This document shows positions 49,535 through 58,900 of a stretch of DNA of 64,000 nt, in pieces. Every line of letters starts with the position of its first letter. Position 1 is the first letter of the stretch. The notes under the pieces were generated by a model, which was not told the DNA's origin, did no database searches, and saw only the letters and a program-made list of their open reading frames with translations. Origin of the DNA: an uncultured Saprospiraceae bacterium (GTDB taxonomy: Bacteria; Bacteroidota; Bacteroidia; Chitinophagales; Saprospiraceae). The DNA lies in assembly GCA_938016265.1 (NCBI GenBank), contig CALLWB010000025.1:1-64000 (forward strand), written 5' to 3'. The position numbers and the translations under genes are program-made.

Positions 49535-50668
49535 TTAACTTTTTATCAGTGAATCAACTAGTCCAGTGATTTGTTCTTCGCTGTTGTAAGCATGCAAACA
49601 GACCCGCAATCGCTCTTTTCCCTTCGGTACAGTAGGAGAAAGTATGGCTTTTACCAAATACCCTTTTCCTAGTGCTTTTAATGATAATTCCCTTGCCTTT
49701 TTGTTTCCAGGTACAACAAGACTTTGGATCGCTGTATTGGAAGGGATAAGTAACGATGCAAGAGTAGTTTCCCCCATCAACTTCTTAAACAATACGATAT
49801 TATTGCGCAATTGTTCAATTACAACGGAATTTCCTGCTAAATGTTGGTAAGAAACGCCTATTCCTAATATAGTATGCAAGGGCAAAGCTGTAGAATAAAT
49901 GAATGGCCTCGAAAAATTGATCAGGTACTGTCGAAGTAGCGGAGTACCTAGAATACAAGCACCATGCAGCCCATGTGCTTTACCATAGGTATGAATCCTG
50001 GCAAGGAAATACTTTTCTAACCCAAGTGCGCTGACCAAGCCTTCTCCACGAGAACCTATTATGCCGGTTCCATGTGCTTCGTCAATGACTAGGTGAACGT
50101 TTGTTTTATCCTTGGTCAATGCTACTATTTGCTCAATTGGAGCTTCATCACCGTCCATTGAATAGACAGATTCCAAGGCAATGAAAACTTCCCCCGTAGC
50201 TTGGGATATCTTTTCTTGTAGGTCTTCTATATTATTATGAAGAAAACTCTTTTTTTGAGCTTTGCTAAGGCGCATGCCGTCATGAATACTGGCGTGTACC
50301 AATTCATCATAAAGAATGGTGTCCTGTTTTCTAGGTACACAGGAGAAGAAACCAACATTCGCAGCATAACCAGAATTGAACAAGAGGGCTGATTCGGCTT
50401 GATGGTAGCTGGCAATTTCTTGCTCTATTTTTTCTGTAAGAGAATAATTGCCAGAAATTAATCGTGAACCTGTTGCTCCGCTTGTTGGTAAGTCGCAGGA
50501 CGAAACAGCTGATTGGATAGCTGTTTCCAGCGTCTTGGATTTAGCAAACCCTAAGTAATCATTGGAGCAAAAATCTACTAAATTGTGCTCAATGGTCAAT
50601 GACCGAAGGTTTCCTTTTTCCTTTCTATCATCAAGAAACCGCTGTATTCGTTGATCCAGGCTATTCAT
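49535..50668 (-). CDS. 8-amino-7-oxononanoate synthase/KBL-type PLP enzyme
   Basis: From the ATG at 50668 the protein has 377 residues, typical for BioF, which joins pimeloyl thioester and alanine in biotin synthesis. Family motifs are NDYLGFAKSK, SGATGSRLISGNY, DEAHGTGIIGSRGEG and, around the PLP Lys, HTYGKAHGLHGACILG. The upstream in-frame ATG at 50752 would overlap the pyrE end by 25 codons and is rejected. No other biotin genes are nearby, so 2-amino-3-ketobutyrate CoA ligase or another alpha-oxoamine synthase is possible. Confidence 0.85.
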   Translation of the reverse strand: MNSLDQRIQRFLDDRKEKGNLRSLTIEHNLVDFCSNDYLGFAKSKTLETAIQSAVSSCDLPTSGATGSRLISGNYSLTEKIEQEIASYHQAESALLFNSGYAANVGFFSCVPRKQDTILYDELVHASIHDGMRLSKAQKKSFLHNNIEDLQEKISQATGEVFIALESVYSMDGDEAPIEQIVALTKDKTNVHLVIDEAHGTGIIGSRGEGLVSALGLEKYFLARIHTYGKAHGLHGACILGTPLLRQYLINFSRPFIYSTALPLHTILGIGVSYQHLAGNSVVIEQLRNNIVLFKKLMGETTLASLLIPSNTAIQSLVVPGNKKARELSLKALGKGYLVKAILSPTVPKGKERLRVCLHAYNSEEQITGLVDSLIKS

Positions 50669-50678
50669 CAATATAAAA

Positions 50679-51296
50679 TTAGGAATTCCCAACCGTGGTC
50701 CGCCACTCCTGAAGCATTTTAAGGTCTTCTTCGTTGATATAGTCAATGTCAAGCGCTCGTTTTAGCAGGGCATCGTAATTGCTAAGCGTAGTAAACCGGA
50801 TATCATCCTCGGCAAAAGCATCTATGGCTTTTTGAAATCCATAAGTAAAAATAGCCATTACTCCAGCAATGGAACATCCTCTATCTTCTAAGCATTGCAC
50901 CGCTTTGAGGCAGCTTCCTCCAGTAGAAATCAAGTCTTCAATCACAAGGACTCGCTCATTGCCACGTAGTTCGCCTTCAATCATATTTTGCAATCCGTGC
51001 CCTTTCGCTTTGCTACGAACATATACAAATGGTAACTCCAAAGCATCTGCGAGCAAGGCTCCATGCGGAATACCTGCTGTTGCGACACCTGCTATCATAT
51101 TAAACGGTTTAAATTCCTTCGATTTTTCTACAAAACTTGCCTTGATAATTTTGCGTGTTGAAGGGTAGGAGAGCGTCTTCCGATTATCACAATAAATTGG
51201 AGATTTTATCCCTGAAGCCCATGTATATGGATTTTGAGGACTCAGTTTTATTGCCTTTATTTGCAGGAGTTGCTGTGCTATTTCGGCTTCCATCAT
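50679..51296 (-). CDS. pyrE: Orotate phosphoribosyltransferase
   Basis: The 205-residue enzyme (start at 51296, or the adjacent ATG at 51293) converts orotate and PRPP to OMP in pyrimidine synthesis. FKPFNMIAGVATAGIPHGAL and the PRPP-loop ERVLVIEDLISTGGSC are diagnostic. PYTWASGIKSPIYCDNR at the N-terminus binds orotate. The longer frame from 51422 overlaps the divergent NUDIX gene and starts before the promoter. The bioF-like gene follows after 10 nt. Confidence 0.95.
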   Translation of the reverse strand: MMEAEIAQQLLQIKAIKLSPQNPYTWASGIKSPIYCDNRKTLSYPSTRKIIKASFVEKSKEFKPFNMIAGVATAGIPHGALLADALELPFVYVRSKAKGHGLQNMIEGELRGNERVLVIEDLISTGGSCLKAVQCLEDRGCSIAGVMAIFTYGFQKAIDAFAEDDIRFTTLSNYDALLKRALDIDYINEEDLKMLQEWRTTVGNS

Positions 51297-51317
51297 TTTC
51301 TTAGATTTTAATTCGCA

Positions 51318-51325
51318 CAAATGTA
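51318..51325 (-). promoter_or_regulatory. -7 element TACATTTG of pyrE inside the NUDIX start
   Basis: Minus-strand TACATTTG (51318-51325) overlaps the ATG (51321) of the divergent NUDIX gene. A TTG on the minus strand at 51341-51343 is 15 nt away. pyrE starts 21 nt downstream. Confidence 0.5.
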
Positions 51326-51938
51326 CAAAATCTACATCAACAAAACGGTTATTCAGTTCGCTCCTCAAAAAGATGTTGCGCAATATAAGGTGACTCCTGA
51401 GCATTTGGTAGGACATTACCATGGACGTCGGACGGGACTTTTAAACTACATCGACTCGGCAGAAAAATCTGAGCGCCTGAAATCGATTACCTTGCTTTCA
51501 GAAGATTTGGAAGGACTGATTAACGATTTTTTTTCTTTCTTTAAACTGGTTGAAGCGGCTGGGGGATTGGTGTTCAATCCACAAAAAGAGCTATTAGCCA
51601 TTTTTCGTATCGGTATGTGGGACCTTCCGAAGGGTAAAATCGAAACTGGTGAGACGCCCGATGTCGCTGCTGTCCGAGAAGTACAGGAAGAAACCGGGAT
51701 AAAAAATATTCGCCTTGGCGAGTTGTTGCATACCAGCTACCATACCTATCGAAACCGCAAGGGCAAGCGCTGTCTAAAACCGACTTTCTGGTATGAAATG
51801 TTTACTAATGATGTCGAATTGACTCCTCAAGGAGAGGAAGATATTGAGCAAGCTATTTGGGTGTCTAAGGAGGCGTTTTTAGGTGGGAATTATCCTACTT
51901 ATGGGAGTATCTTGGATGTTTTGGATAGTTGTGATTGA
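51321..51938 (+). CDS. NUDIX hydrolase
   Basis: The 205-residue protein has an N-terminal domain of about 70 residues and a C-terminal NUDIX domain. The NUDIX box GKIETGETPDVAAVREVQEETGI (GxEx..REUxEExGU pattern, residues about 111-133) is complete, and DLPKGKIE precedes it. Substrates are usually nucleoside diphosphates linked to another group; which one is not readable. It is divergent from pyrE with only 24 nt between the start codons. Confidence 0.9.
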   Translation: MYKIYINKTVIQFAPQKDVAQYKVTPEHLVGHYHGRRTGLLNYIDSAEKSERLKSITLLSEDLEGLINDFFSFFKLVEAAGGLVFNPQKELLAIFRIGMWDLPKGKIETGETPDVAAVREVQEETGIKNIRLGELLHTSYHTYRNRKGKRCLKPTFWYEMFTNDVELTPQGEEDIEQAIWVSKEAFLGGNYPTYGSILDVLDSCD

Positions 51939-52048
51939 GGAAGAGATTGATGATGGAAAATTGTTTTTATTGTGAATCTGATTGATTTTAGGAAATAACA
52001 ATGACTAAATGTGGGGATACCTAAACTCAGAATAATCTAAACTATCTA

Positions 52049-52519
52049 ATGGAAAATGAATTCAAATACATCGATGAATTTATAAACGAAATAGATATCG
52101 TTTGTCCAAAGTGTATGGAAAAAGCCATTGTTACTTCCAACAAGGACAATCGCACAAAAACGAAACTAATATGCGGGCATTGTGGCTTGGCAAAACCTTG
52201 GAAAGGGCAACCTGGTGTTTTTGCCTATGGCTCCTACAAAGTACCGCCATTGGGGATTCTAATTGGTCAGCCTGTAGATTGTTATTTCAAACAGGACCTT
52301 TGGTATCAGAAAACCTTTAAAAGCCATGTTTTGTTTGCTTATAATTTAAATCACCTCCACTTTCTGGAGGAGTATGTAAGTGATAAACAGAGAAATAGGC
52401 AACAAAAGGATGGTTCCTGGAGTAACTCCAGTTTACAAAGTCGACTACCGAAGTGGATGCTCCATTCAAAAAATCGAAAAGAGCTGCTACGGTTGATTAA
52501 TGAGCTTAAACTGAAGTGA
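52049..52519 (+). CDS. Zinc-ribbon protein, unknown function
   Basis: The 156-residue protein has one zinc ribbon, CPKC (residues 19-22) and CGHC (42-45). A Gly/Pro-rich stretch and a basic helical C-terminus (SRLPKWMLHSKNRKELLRLINELK) follow. It resembles small Bacteroidota proteins of unknown role; TFIIB-type ribbons often bind nucleic acid, which the basic tail would fit. No other domain is recognised. Confidence 0.7.
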   Translation: MENEFKYIDEFINEIDIVCPKCMEKAIVTSNKDNRTKTKLICGHCGLAKPWKGQPGVFAYGSYKVPPLGILIGQPVDCYFKQDLWYQKTFKSHVLFAYNLNHLHFLEEYVSDKQRNRQQKDGSWSNSSLQSRLPKWMLHSKNRKELLRLINELKLK

Positions 52520-52614
52520 TTTATACCATCTATTACTGACAGATAATTTATTTACAAACATTTTAATTGCAGATTTAGCGTTGTATTCGAAAGTAAAAAA
52601 TTACAATCCACCAC

Positions 52615-53286
52615 ATGCAAGAATACATTAACACCCTCATCAAAGAATTGCAGACCAACGGTGATCCAATTATTGCTGCACAGCAAAAGGCGTATATGAA
52701 AAACAATTTTGAGTTTTTCGGCATCAAAACACCGCAACGCCGGGCGCTACAAAAGCCGTTTTTAGTGAAGGAGTTTCTCCCACCAAAAGAAAACCTCGAA
52801 GCCATCGTAAAAACACTTTGGCAAAAAGAACACCGTGACCTTCACCATTTCGGAATGGAACTCAGCTACAAGTACCTCCGAAAAATGGAAGAGAAAGACA
52901 TCCTGCTTTATGAATACATGCTAATGCATCAATCCTGGTGGGACACCGTAGATATGATTGCCACCAAACTAGTCGGACCTTATTTTAAAAAATTCCCTCA
53001 TCAATTGGAGCACTACCTCGAAAAATGGTTGGCTTCTGGGAATTTATGGCTGCAACGAACTTGTATTATCTATCAGCTGAATTACAAAGTGGATCTGGAT
53101 ACCTTGATTCTGACTAGAGTTATTGAGGCGTTAACTGGTTCCAAAGAATTTTTTATCAATAAAGCGATTGGATGGGCATTACGGGATTATAGTAGAATTG
53201 ATGCCGACTGGGTTATTCAATTTGTAGCTATGCATGACGACCTCAGTAATCTGAGCAAAAGAGAGGCATTAAGACTACTAAAATAA
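52615..53286 (+). CDS. AlkD-type DNA alkylation repair glycosylase
   Basis: The 223-residue protein is a single-domain HEAT-like repeat glycosylase of the AlkD branch, which removes bulky or cationic alkylpurines. Recognisable residues are KTPQRRALQK, HQSWWDTVDMIATKLVGPYF (the Trp-Asp active-site region), NLWLQRTCIIYQLNY and FINKAIGWALRDYSR. It lacks the Ig-like extension of the AlkC-type gene at 3216-4310. Confidence 0.9.
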   Translation: MQEYINTLIKELQTNGDPIIAAQQKAYMKNNFEFFGIKTPQRRALQKPFLVKEFLPPKENLEAIVKTLWQKEHRDLHHFGMELSYKYLRKMEEKDILLYEYMLMHQSWWDTVDMIATKLVGPYFKKFPHQLEHYLEKWLASGNLWLQRTCIIYQLNYKVDLDTLILTRVIEALTGSKEFFINKAIGWALRDYSRIDADWVIQFVAMHDDLSNLSKREALRLLK

Positions 53287-53344
53287 GTACTCTTCTAAAA
53301 AGAAAAACTATTAATAACGAATAGGAAATTTTGGATTCACAAAT

Positions 53345-54154
53345 CTAAAAACGTAGTTGTGCACCTACAAAAATAGAAACCCCACTATCTTGAGAATAGC
53401 CGAATCTTAATCCCGCACCAAACTCCGTTTTGGTAGAATTTTTCATTTTGCTAAGCTTTCGTGCTTCACTGACGGCTTTGGTAATTGCCTTGATGTTGTC
53501 TTTTTGGTCTTCTGCGTACTTGACAGGGTCGTCAAAAGCCGATCCAAGAGAGCCAATTGCTCCTTCTGCTCCTTCAAATCCGGCTTTCATTTTGTTGCCA
53601 AAATTGTTGGCTCTTTCTTCCCGACTTGGTCGTAATCCCGCACCATAGCCTATTGACAGTCCAACGCTATTGTCGTTGAAATTGTAGTTGGAGCCCCAAT
53701 TCCAATCTTGATATTTCCCTCCGTAGGAAAGATTCTTAGAACCTATATCATAACCAAGCGTGTGATTTAAATCGCCATGGTCCAAATTTAGGGAAGCTTT
53801 TCCTTTGTATTCAAAGTCGAATTTTGTGTTAAATGCCTTTGCCTTGTGGGAAATGCTTACTCCCTTGGTATCAGCGTCCATCCCCAATTCAAAGATTTTT
53901 AGCTTTATTTCAGGAGGAAGAAGCTCGAAGTCGATGTCGAAATTATTGTCATCCTGCGTTTCGCCTTTTTCCTTGCCTTCTGCTTTTTTCTTTTCTTTGT
54001 CCTCGGCGGGTGTTTTTTCAGAGGCGGCCTCTTTTCCAAAACTTAAAGGAGGAGGAGATAAAGTTGCTTCCTTACCCGATGGTCCCTCTGCTTGCGGATT
54101 GGCAGCGGCTTTACTCTTTTGATTAGCTTTTTTTTCCTTATCAGATTTGACCAT
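53345..54154 (-). CDS. Beta-rich protein with Lys/Glu-rich N-terminus and SPPPL motif, possibly eCIS-associated
   Basis: The 269-residue protein has no signal peptide. Residues 1-70 are low-complexity (Lys, Glu, Ala, Pro) and contain LSPPPLSF at 32-39. From about residue 75 the sequence alternates like beta strands: FDFEYKGKASLNLD, LGYDIGSKNLSYGGKYQDWNWG, NDNSVGLSIGYGAGL. It ends in an outer-membrane-barrel-like strand, SGVSIFVGAQLRF, with a terminal Phe. The SPP-L motif is also near the N-terminus of the eCIS-core protein at 60315-55957 (ISPPSLTM, residues 34-41). I infer a link to the same particle or secretion route. No established family. Confidence 0.6.
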   Translation of the reverse strand: MVKSDKEKKANQKSKAAANPQAEGPSGKEATLSPPPLSFGKEAASEKTPAEDKEKKKAEGKEKGETQDDNNFDIDFELLPPEIKLKIFELGMDADTKGVSISHKAKAFNTKFDFEYKGKASLNLDHGDLNHTLGYDIGSKNLSYGGKYQDWNWGSNYNFNDNSVGLSIGYGAGLRPSREERANNFGNKMKAGFEGAEGAIGSLGSAFDDPVKYAEDQKDNIKAITKAVSEARKLSKMKNSTKTEFGAGLRFGYSQDSGVSIFVGAQLRF

Positions 54155-54176
54155 TAGCGACAGTGTTTGCTTCTAA

Positions 54177-54206
54177 CAAATATAACAGAATTTATCTATT
54201 AAACAA
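54177..54206 (-). promoter_or_regulatory. Promoter of the SPPPL beta-rich gene (TTG-N19-TATATTTG)
   Basis: Minus-strand TTG (54204-54206), 19-nt spacer and TATATTTG (54177-54184): a full consensus match. The ATG is 22 nt downstream. Confidence 0.65.
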
Positions 54207-54218
54207 TAATTTACAGGT

Positions 54219-54827
54219 TTAGAAAAGGCTTAATACCATAAAAAATGTAACAAGGTAAATCCACAAAATATCAAGGAAATGCCAGTAAGTAGTAAGCAAT
54301 TTTAGTTTCAGTCGTTTTTCAGGATCCGAAAAATAGACTAATACTGTGACCGGCTCCTTCATATTTTTTACCGCCTTAAAGATAAACCAACCTAGTATCG
54401 GCAGTCCGCCCAAAACATGCAATAAATGCAAGCCTGACAACACATACAGATAAGAAGTTGCAGGATTCGATGCAAGCAACATACCACTGTTTTGCATCAT
54501 CTGCCAACCAACAAACTGGGCGCCTATAAAAACAAGGGTCAGACCTGCTGTTATCATCAGCGACCGAATGTACTTGCTGGTGTCGTCTGCCAAATAAGCC
54601 TTGTTTGCTTGCTTGATAAAAAAGCTACAACCAAGTAGGAGAATAGTATTAAACAGAAATATCAACGGAGGTTGAATCGGGGCAATTCCCTTTTCAATTC
54701 GCTGATACAAATAGGCAAGTGTCAACGCCAAAAATAGAGCAGATAGTCCTGAAATTAATAAAAAAACAATGACTTGAAACGGATGAATCCGCATCGAATA
54801 CGTGTCTGTCCTTGTTTGATTGTCCAT
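54219..54827 (-). CDS. Cytochrome c oxidase subunit III-like protein
   Basis: From the ATG at 54827 the protein has 202 residues with about five membrane helices and matches heme-copper oxidase subunit III (COX3). Typical are GAQFVGWQMM, LSGLHLLHVLGGLPILGWF (the H-x2-HVxGG motif) and YWHFLDILWIYLVTFF at the end. Subunit III stabilises the oxidase in the inner membrane. Subunits I and II are not in this window, so it is an orphan here. Confidence 0.9.
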   Translation of the reverse strand: MDNQTRTDTYSMRIHPFQVIVFLLISGLSALFLALTLAYLYQRIEKGIAPIQPPLIFLFNTILLLGCSFFIKQANKAYLADDTSKYIRSLMITAGLTLVFIGAQFVGWQMMQNSGMLLASNPATSYLYVLSGLHLLHVLGGLPILGWFIFKAVKNMKEPVTVLVYFSDPEKRLKLKLLTTYWHFLDILWIYLVTFFMVLSLF

Positions 54828-54980
54828 ATTTATGAGATCATTGGTGAATAACTCCAATCATTTAATGCAAAACAAAGCCTATTGTTCAATTAAATTTAAG
54901 AAACACTTTATTCTGAGTAATTTATATCCTAATATCGTCTTAAATGATCGAAACTGGTAGACTTTTTGCCATTTATTAAG

Positions 54981-54988
54981 TAATTTTG
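54981..54988 (+). promoter_or_regulatory. -7 element TAATTTTG before the secreted 145-aa gene
   Basis: Exact TAnnTTTG. Transcription from here would start near or after the upstream in-frame ATG at 54996, supporting 55053 as the true start. Confidence 0.4.
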
Positions 54989-55052
54989 ATAGCAGTTGTT
55001 GTGCAAAAAGCCAATGCTACAATCAACGTACAATAAATTCTGTAGACAAAAA

Positions 55053-55490
55053 ATGAAGAAAATTATTTTTATAGTGGGTATGCTTCTGGCAATGGTGACT
55101 GCAGGATTTAGTCAGGCAGTGATCAATAATCCTGCTTTCGGGATGACGACCAGCCCTGAAGTACATATTCCTAAAATTGAAATTACCAAGGACGCGACCA
55201 TCATTCATTTTTATTTTCTGACACCTCCTGATTATGTGCAAGGCGGGTGGGCAGCGGTCCTACACGATATGTATATCCGTGATGTGAAAACAGGCAAACG
55301 ATATTACCTTAAACGTGCGGATAATGTGCCTTACTATCCTGAAAAACATATCTTTACTGGTCCCGGGCAAGAGTTGTCTTTTACCTTATATTTTGAGCCG
55401 GTAGACCCTTCCACTACACAAGTAGATATTATAGAGAATATCGAAGAGGGTTTTAATTTCTTTAGGGTACTGTTGATTGATATTGCCTAG
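55053..55490 (+). CDS. Secreted hypothetical protein, 145 aa
   Basis: From the ATG at 55053 a clean signal peptide is read: MKKIIFIVGMLLAMVTAGFSQ, cut after SQ. The mature part of about 125 residues is beta-rich (IEITKDATIIHFYFLTPPD, ELSFTLYFEPVDPSTTQVD), like an Ig-like or lipocalin-like periplasmic protein. An in-frame ATG at 54996 would bury the signal. I recognise no family. Confidence 0.65.
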   Translation: MKKIIFIVGMLLAMVTAGFSQAVINNPAFGMTTSPEVHIPKIEITKDATIIHFYFLTPPDYVQGGWAAVLHDMYIRDVKTGKRYYLKRADNVPYYPEKHIFTGPGQELSFTLYFEPVDPSTTQVDIIENIEEGFNFFRVLLIDIA

Positions 55491-55546
55491 GAGTTAGGAT
55501 TGTTTTAGCGCTTGTTAGGATCTAAATGCGTTTCAATATCTATTGC

Positions 55547-55936
55547 CTAAATTTTCAATCCTTGTTGATTTCCTTCGTGGGTATCTTCGGGAATGTACCA
55601 TCCAGTTTCCCCATCTGCTTTTAAGATAAAAAGTACATAGCTGCTAATATCGACGTACGAAAAATCGTCGGTCGAGGCCATTAAAATTTCGCTTTGTGGA
55701 GTGGCGGATAGATAATGCCGAAACTTTGGTAAGTTGCTTTCTGTTTCGTTTTCTTCGGAGAATAATTCAAAATTCATTCCTAGAAAATCAAATTCGAAGG
55801 CAATTTCATCTTCGTATTTTTCTTCATCCTGGTGTGGTTTGAATTTTCCTCCTAGGATGGCTTCTAGTCTGTTTTTAATGGTGTGGATGTTGTCATCTGA
55901 ATCTAGATTGACTTCAAAGTCTAATATGTTTTGCAT
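55547..55936 (-). CDS. Probable immunity protein for the eCIS-core polymorphic toxin
   Basis: The 129-residue acidic protein has no signal peptide. It lies 20 nt after the stop of the 1452-residue toxin-like gene on the same strand. Size, acidity (many Asp and Glu), mixed alpha/beta character and position fit a cognate immunity protein. I recognise no immunity family. SSYVLFILKADGETGWYIPED near the C-terminus gives one clear strand-turn-strand element. The assignment rests on gene context. Confidence 0.55.
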   Translation of the reverse strand: MQNILDFEVNLDSDDNIHTIKNRLEAILGGKFKPHQDEEKYEDEIAFEFDFLGMNFELFSEENETESNLPKFRHYLSATPQSEILMASTDDFSYVDISSYVLFILKADGETGWYIPEDTHEGNQQGLKI

Positions 55937-55956
55937 TCTTTTTTTTAAACTTAAGT

Positions 55957-58900
55957 TTACGTTTCAGGAGCGTCAATTTTCATATGCTCACCTCTTTCAG
56001 GATCTAATCCGAAATGGCTAGCAGCTGCTGCATCTTGGTTTCGTTTCTTTTCAGAATTTTTACTTGTTCTGATTCTAACGTCAAATTTATTACTTTTTCC
56101 TCCTCCCTGATCTCTATTACCCGTTATTTCACTTAGTTTAGCCTTCATATCTCTGACAATAGCTCTTACACCACTATGATTTGAACCATTTGTTTCCCCT
56201 CGTTTCTTTTCAAATCCTCTTGCTCGAGCTTCACTAAAAATTTTATCACTTTCTAAATAAGCATCAATGTCAAAATCAGTGGGTTTAAACAGATAAGGTT
56301 CTCCATTTGGGGCGCGATGTTCTGGCTTTACATTGTTGGTGTACATTTTTCGTACCCCAGACACTAAACTTCCTCTAATATAGACTTCTGCTTCGGAATC
56401 CAGTGCTTTGAAGGCAGGAATAAACGCTTGCATAGCAGCATTTACTTCTGCTTGTTTGGCTCTCCATATTGCTTCCCATTCTTCATTGGCCATTGATAGG
56501 GTAAGTTCCACTTCAGGAGTTTTCCCTTTAGGGTTTACTTCCCCTTTAACAAAATATTTTCCTGAACTTGCTTCTTGAAGTTCTAATGATTTTAGAGAAT
56601 GGTCCGCTTTTATTTTTGGCAATTTTTTACCTACCGATTCTGGTGTGGCATCTTTCGCTCTAAGCGCTTTTTCCGATTTGCTAAGACCAGCATCCAAATC
56701 CTTCTGTTTTTCAGCAACGGTTCTTTCATCTTCCTCCTCTCCGTCTCCTTTTCCTTTACCTTTTTTACCTTTCCACCACTTCCTAACCTTAGCCACCAAC
56801 CACTTCACCGCCTTATCAATCGCTTTATGAATCGGGTCCGTCACTTTCTGAATGATCTTTTTAATAGCTCCTGCAATGCCACTCAGTCCCAAAATTCGAG
56901 CAAGGAAACTGATCATAATTGGAATACTCTGCGCTAGTGTACTGGCAATTTTCGCAATTGCCCCTCCAATATTTCCAGAAGCTATATCTGCAATCGAACC
57001 AGTCACCGTACTCAACAACTGACCAATCCGAGATCCATTCTCAATAAAAAACATCACAAGTCGATAGATACCCATGATTGCTTGTACCATCGCACTGGCA
57101 GGATTCATCAAGCTAAAGATATAGGTAACTCCTTTTTTGATGATTTCTGTAATTCCCCAGCTTTTAATCCCTTCGACAATAGTGGTTTTGATTTCGCCTG
57201 CAGTTTCCTGAAATTGTTCCCACAAGGCCATCGGGCCATCTGTTAATACCGTTTGAATGATCTCAAAACCTTTTTCAGCGGCCTGCACTGGCTCCTCACC
57301 TAAATGATTAACCAACTTCGCCCGAACAAAATCCCAGGTCACTCCCAATACCTGACTAGTCAAATCGAAAACACCTTTCAAATCCCACTCGTCCGGCAAT
57401 TGTATATTCAGCTCACCCAACTGACCAGTCAACCAGTTGACCAGCCCGCCCATGATATTATCCTTGATATTCGCTTGGAATTCTCCAAAACCACCCTTCA
57501 CAGAAGAGATCAAATTGCCCAAGAAGGCGCCCGGATCTTTCACAATACCCATTAGCACTGCTTTCCCTTGATTGATGACGTTCAATAATGCTCCAGGGTC
57601 AAGTCCGACACTTGTCAATGCCCACTTGAAGAATTTCAAGGCCGCTTCTGCTAGTAAATTAGTCAATTTGCTAATAGCGCCTTTCATCGCCTCCTTCATC
57701 TCCTCGATTCTATTATCGATGGCCTCTATTGCTTCTTCTTTTTTCTGTTCGAGTTGCTCTACGAGCTCTACCTCTTTTTCGTTGATTTGAGTATCGAGGT
57801 CGTCCAACTTAGTTTGGATATCTTCTTGTGCTTGTTCGCCAATGGCTTTGAGGTCGTCAGGCAATGCTTCTACATAACCATCAATCTCCGTTCTTGCATC
57901 TGCCACAATTTGCTTGCACTCCTCAATTACAGTAGCATTGCTAGCCGTAATTGTAGCAATGAGCGCGTCTATCGTCGATACAAAAGTTGCTTTTTCTGAT
58001 TCGAAGATGGTCGCGACCTCAGGCAGGTGATCCATGCCGAGCAGTTTATCTTCAATCCATGCGCCTGCGCCTCCTTTTTCTCCAAACAGTCCAAAAGACA
58101 ATCGATTTCCAACATCAGAAAGTGTTTTGCCTGCAGTATCCCATCCTCCTTCACCGTAACGTTGGTTTTTGAAGGCTTCCATCCTTGATTTAACATTGTT
58201 TTCAAAGGTGGTGGCTGCATTTGCTTGTCCGGTTTCAAACGCAGTAAGAGAAGTCTGCTCGAGTGCATCTAGTTTTCCTTCTACTGTCGTTTTTGCAGTT
58301 TCATAGATACCATTAATATGGTCGGTTACTTCCTGCCGTTTTGTTTCAAAGTCTGTTTGCGCAGTGAGTTGATCGGTTCTTGCATTATCCAGTTCTTTGT
58401 CTCTATCGGCGCGCATTTTTCCGCGGGCATCCAGTTCTTCTTTAGTCAAATCCCCTTCCAGACTAGTAATTTCTTTTGATCGGACGGCATTGATATCTGA
58501 GGAGGCACTATCGACATCTGCCTTCAGGCCATCTCTTTCCAATTTAGCTGTATACAAATCACCACTGTCTACAAGGTTCAAATGCTCATCAGTGATTCCT
58601 TCCTGTGTGACCAGATTGTCCGATTGCAAGGAGAAATCGGAGAAGTCAGTATGTGCAGGCGTCAATTCAGAGATCAGCCCACTGCTCATATCCAGATTTG
58701 GAGTTTCAGGAGCGACTTCTATCTCCGGCATTGGCTCTGCTGGAGGAACTGCCTTAGGTGTTGGCGGTGTTTTTACATCATCATACGTATTGATGACTTT
58801 ATCGACATCTGGTTTCACGACACCTTTTACCGCGGTAGTTACCGCCCTTCCCTTCGCCTGGTTTTTGAAGTTGTCGACGTCTTCTACACTTACTGGCAAG

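Noticed and set aside
50669-50752. N-terminal extension of the BioF-like protein
   Set aside because: It overlaps the pyrE coding end; the ATG at 50668 gives the normal family start.
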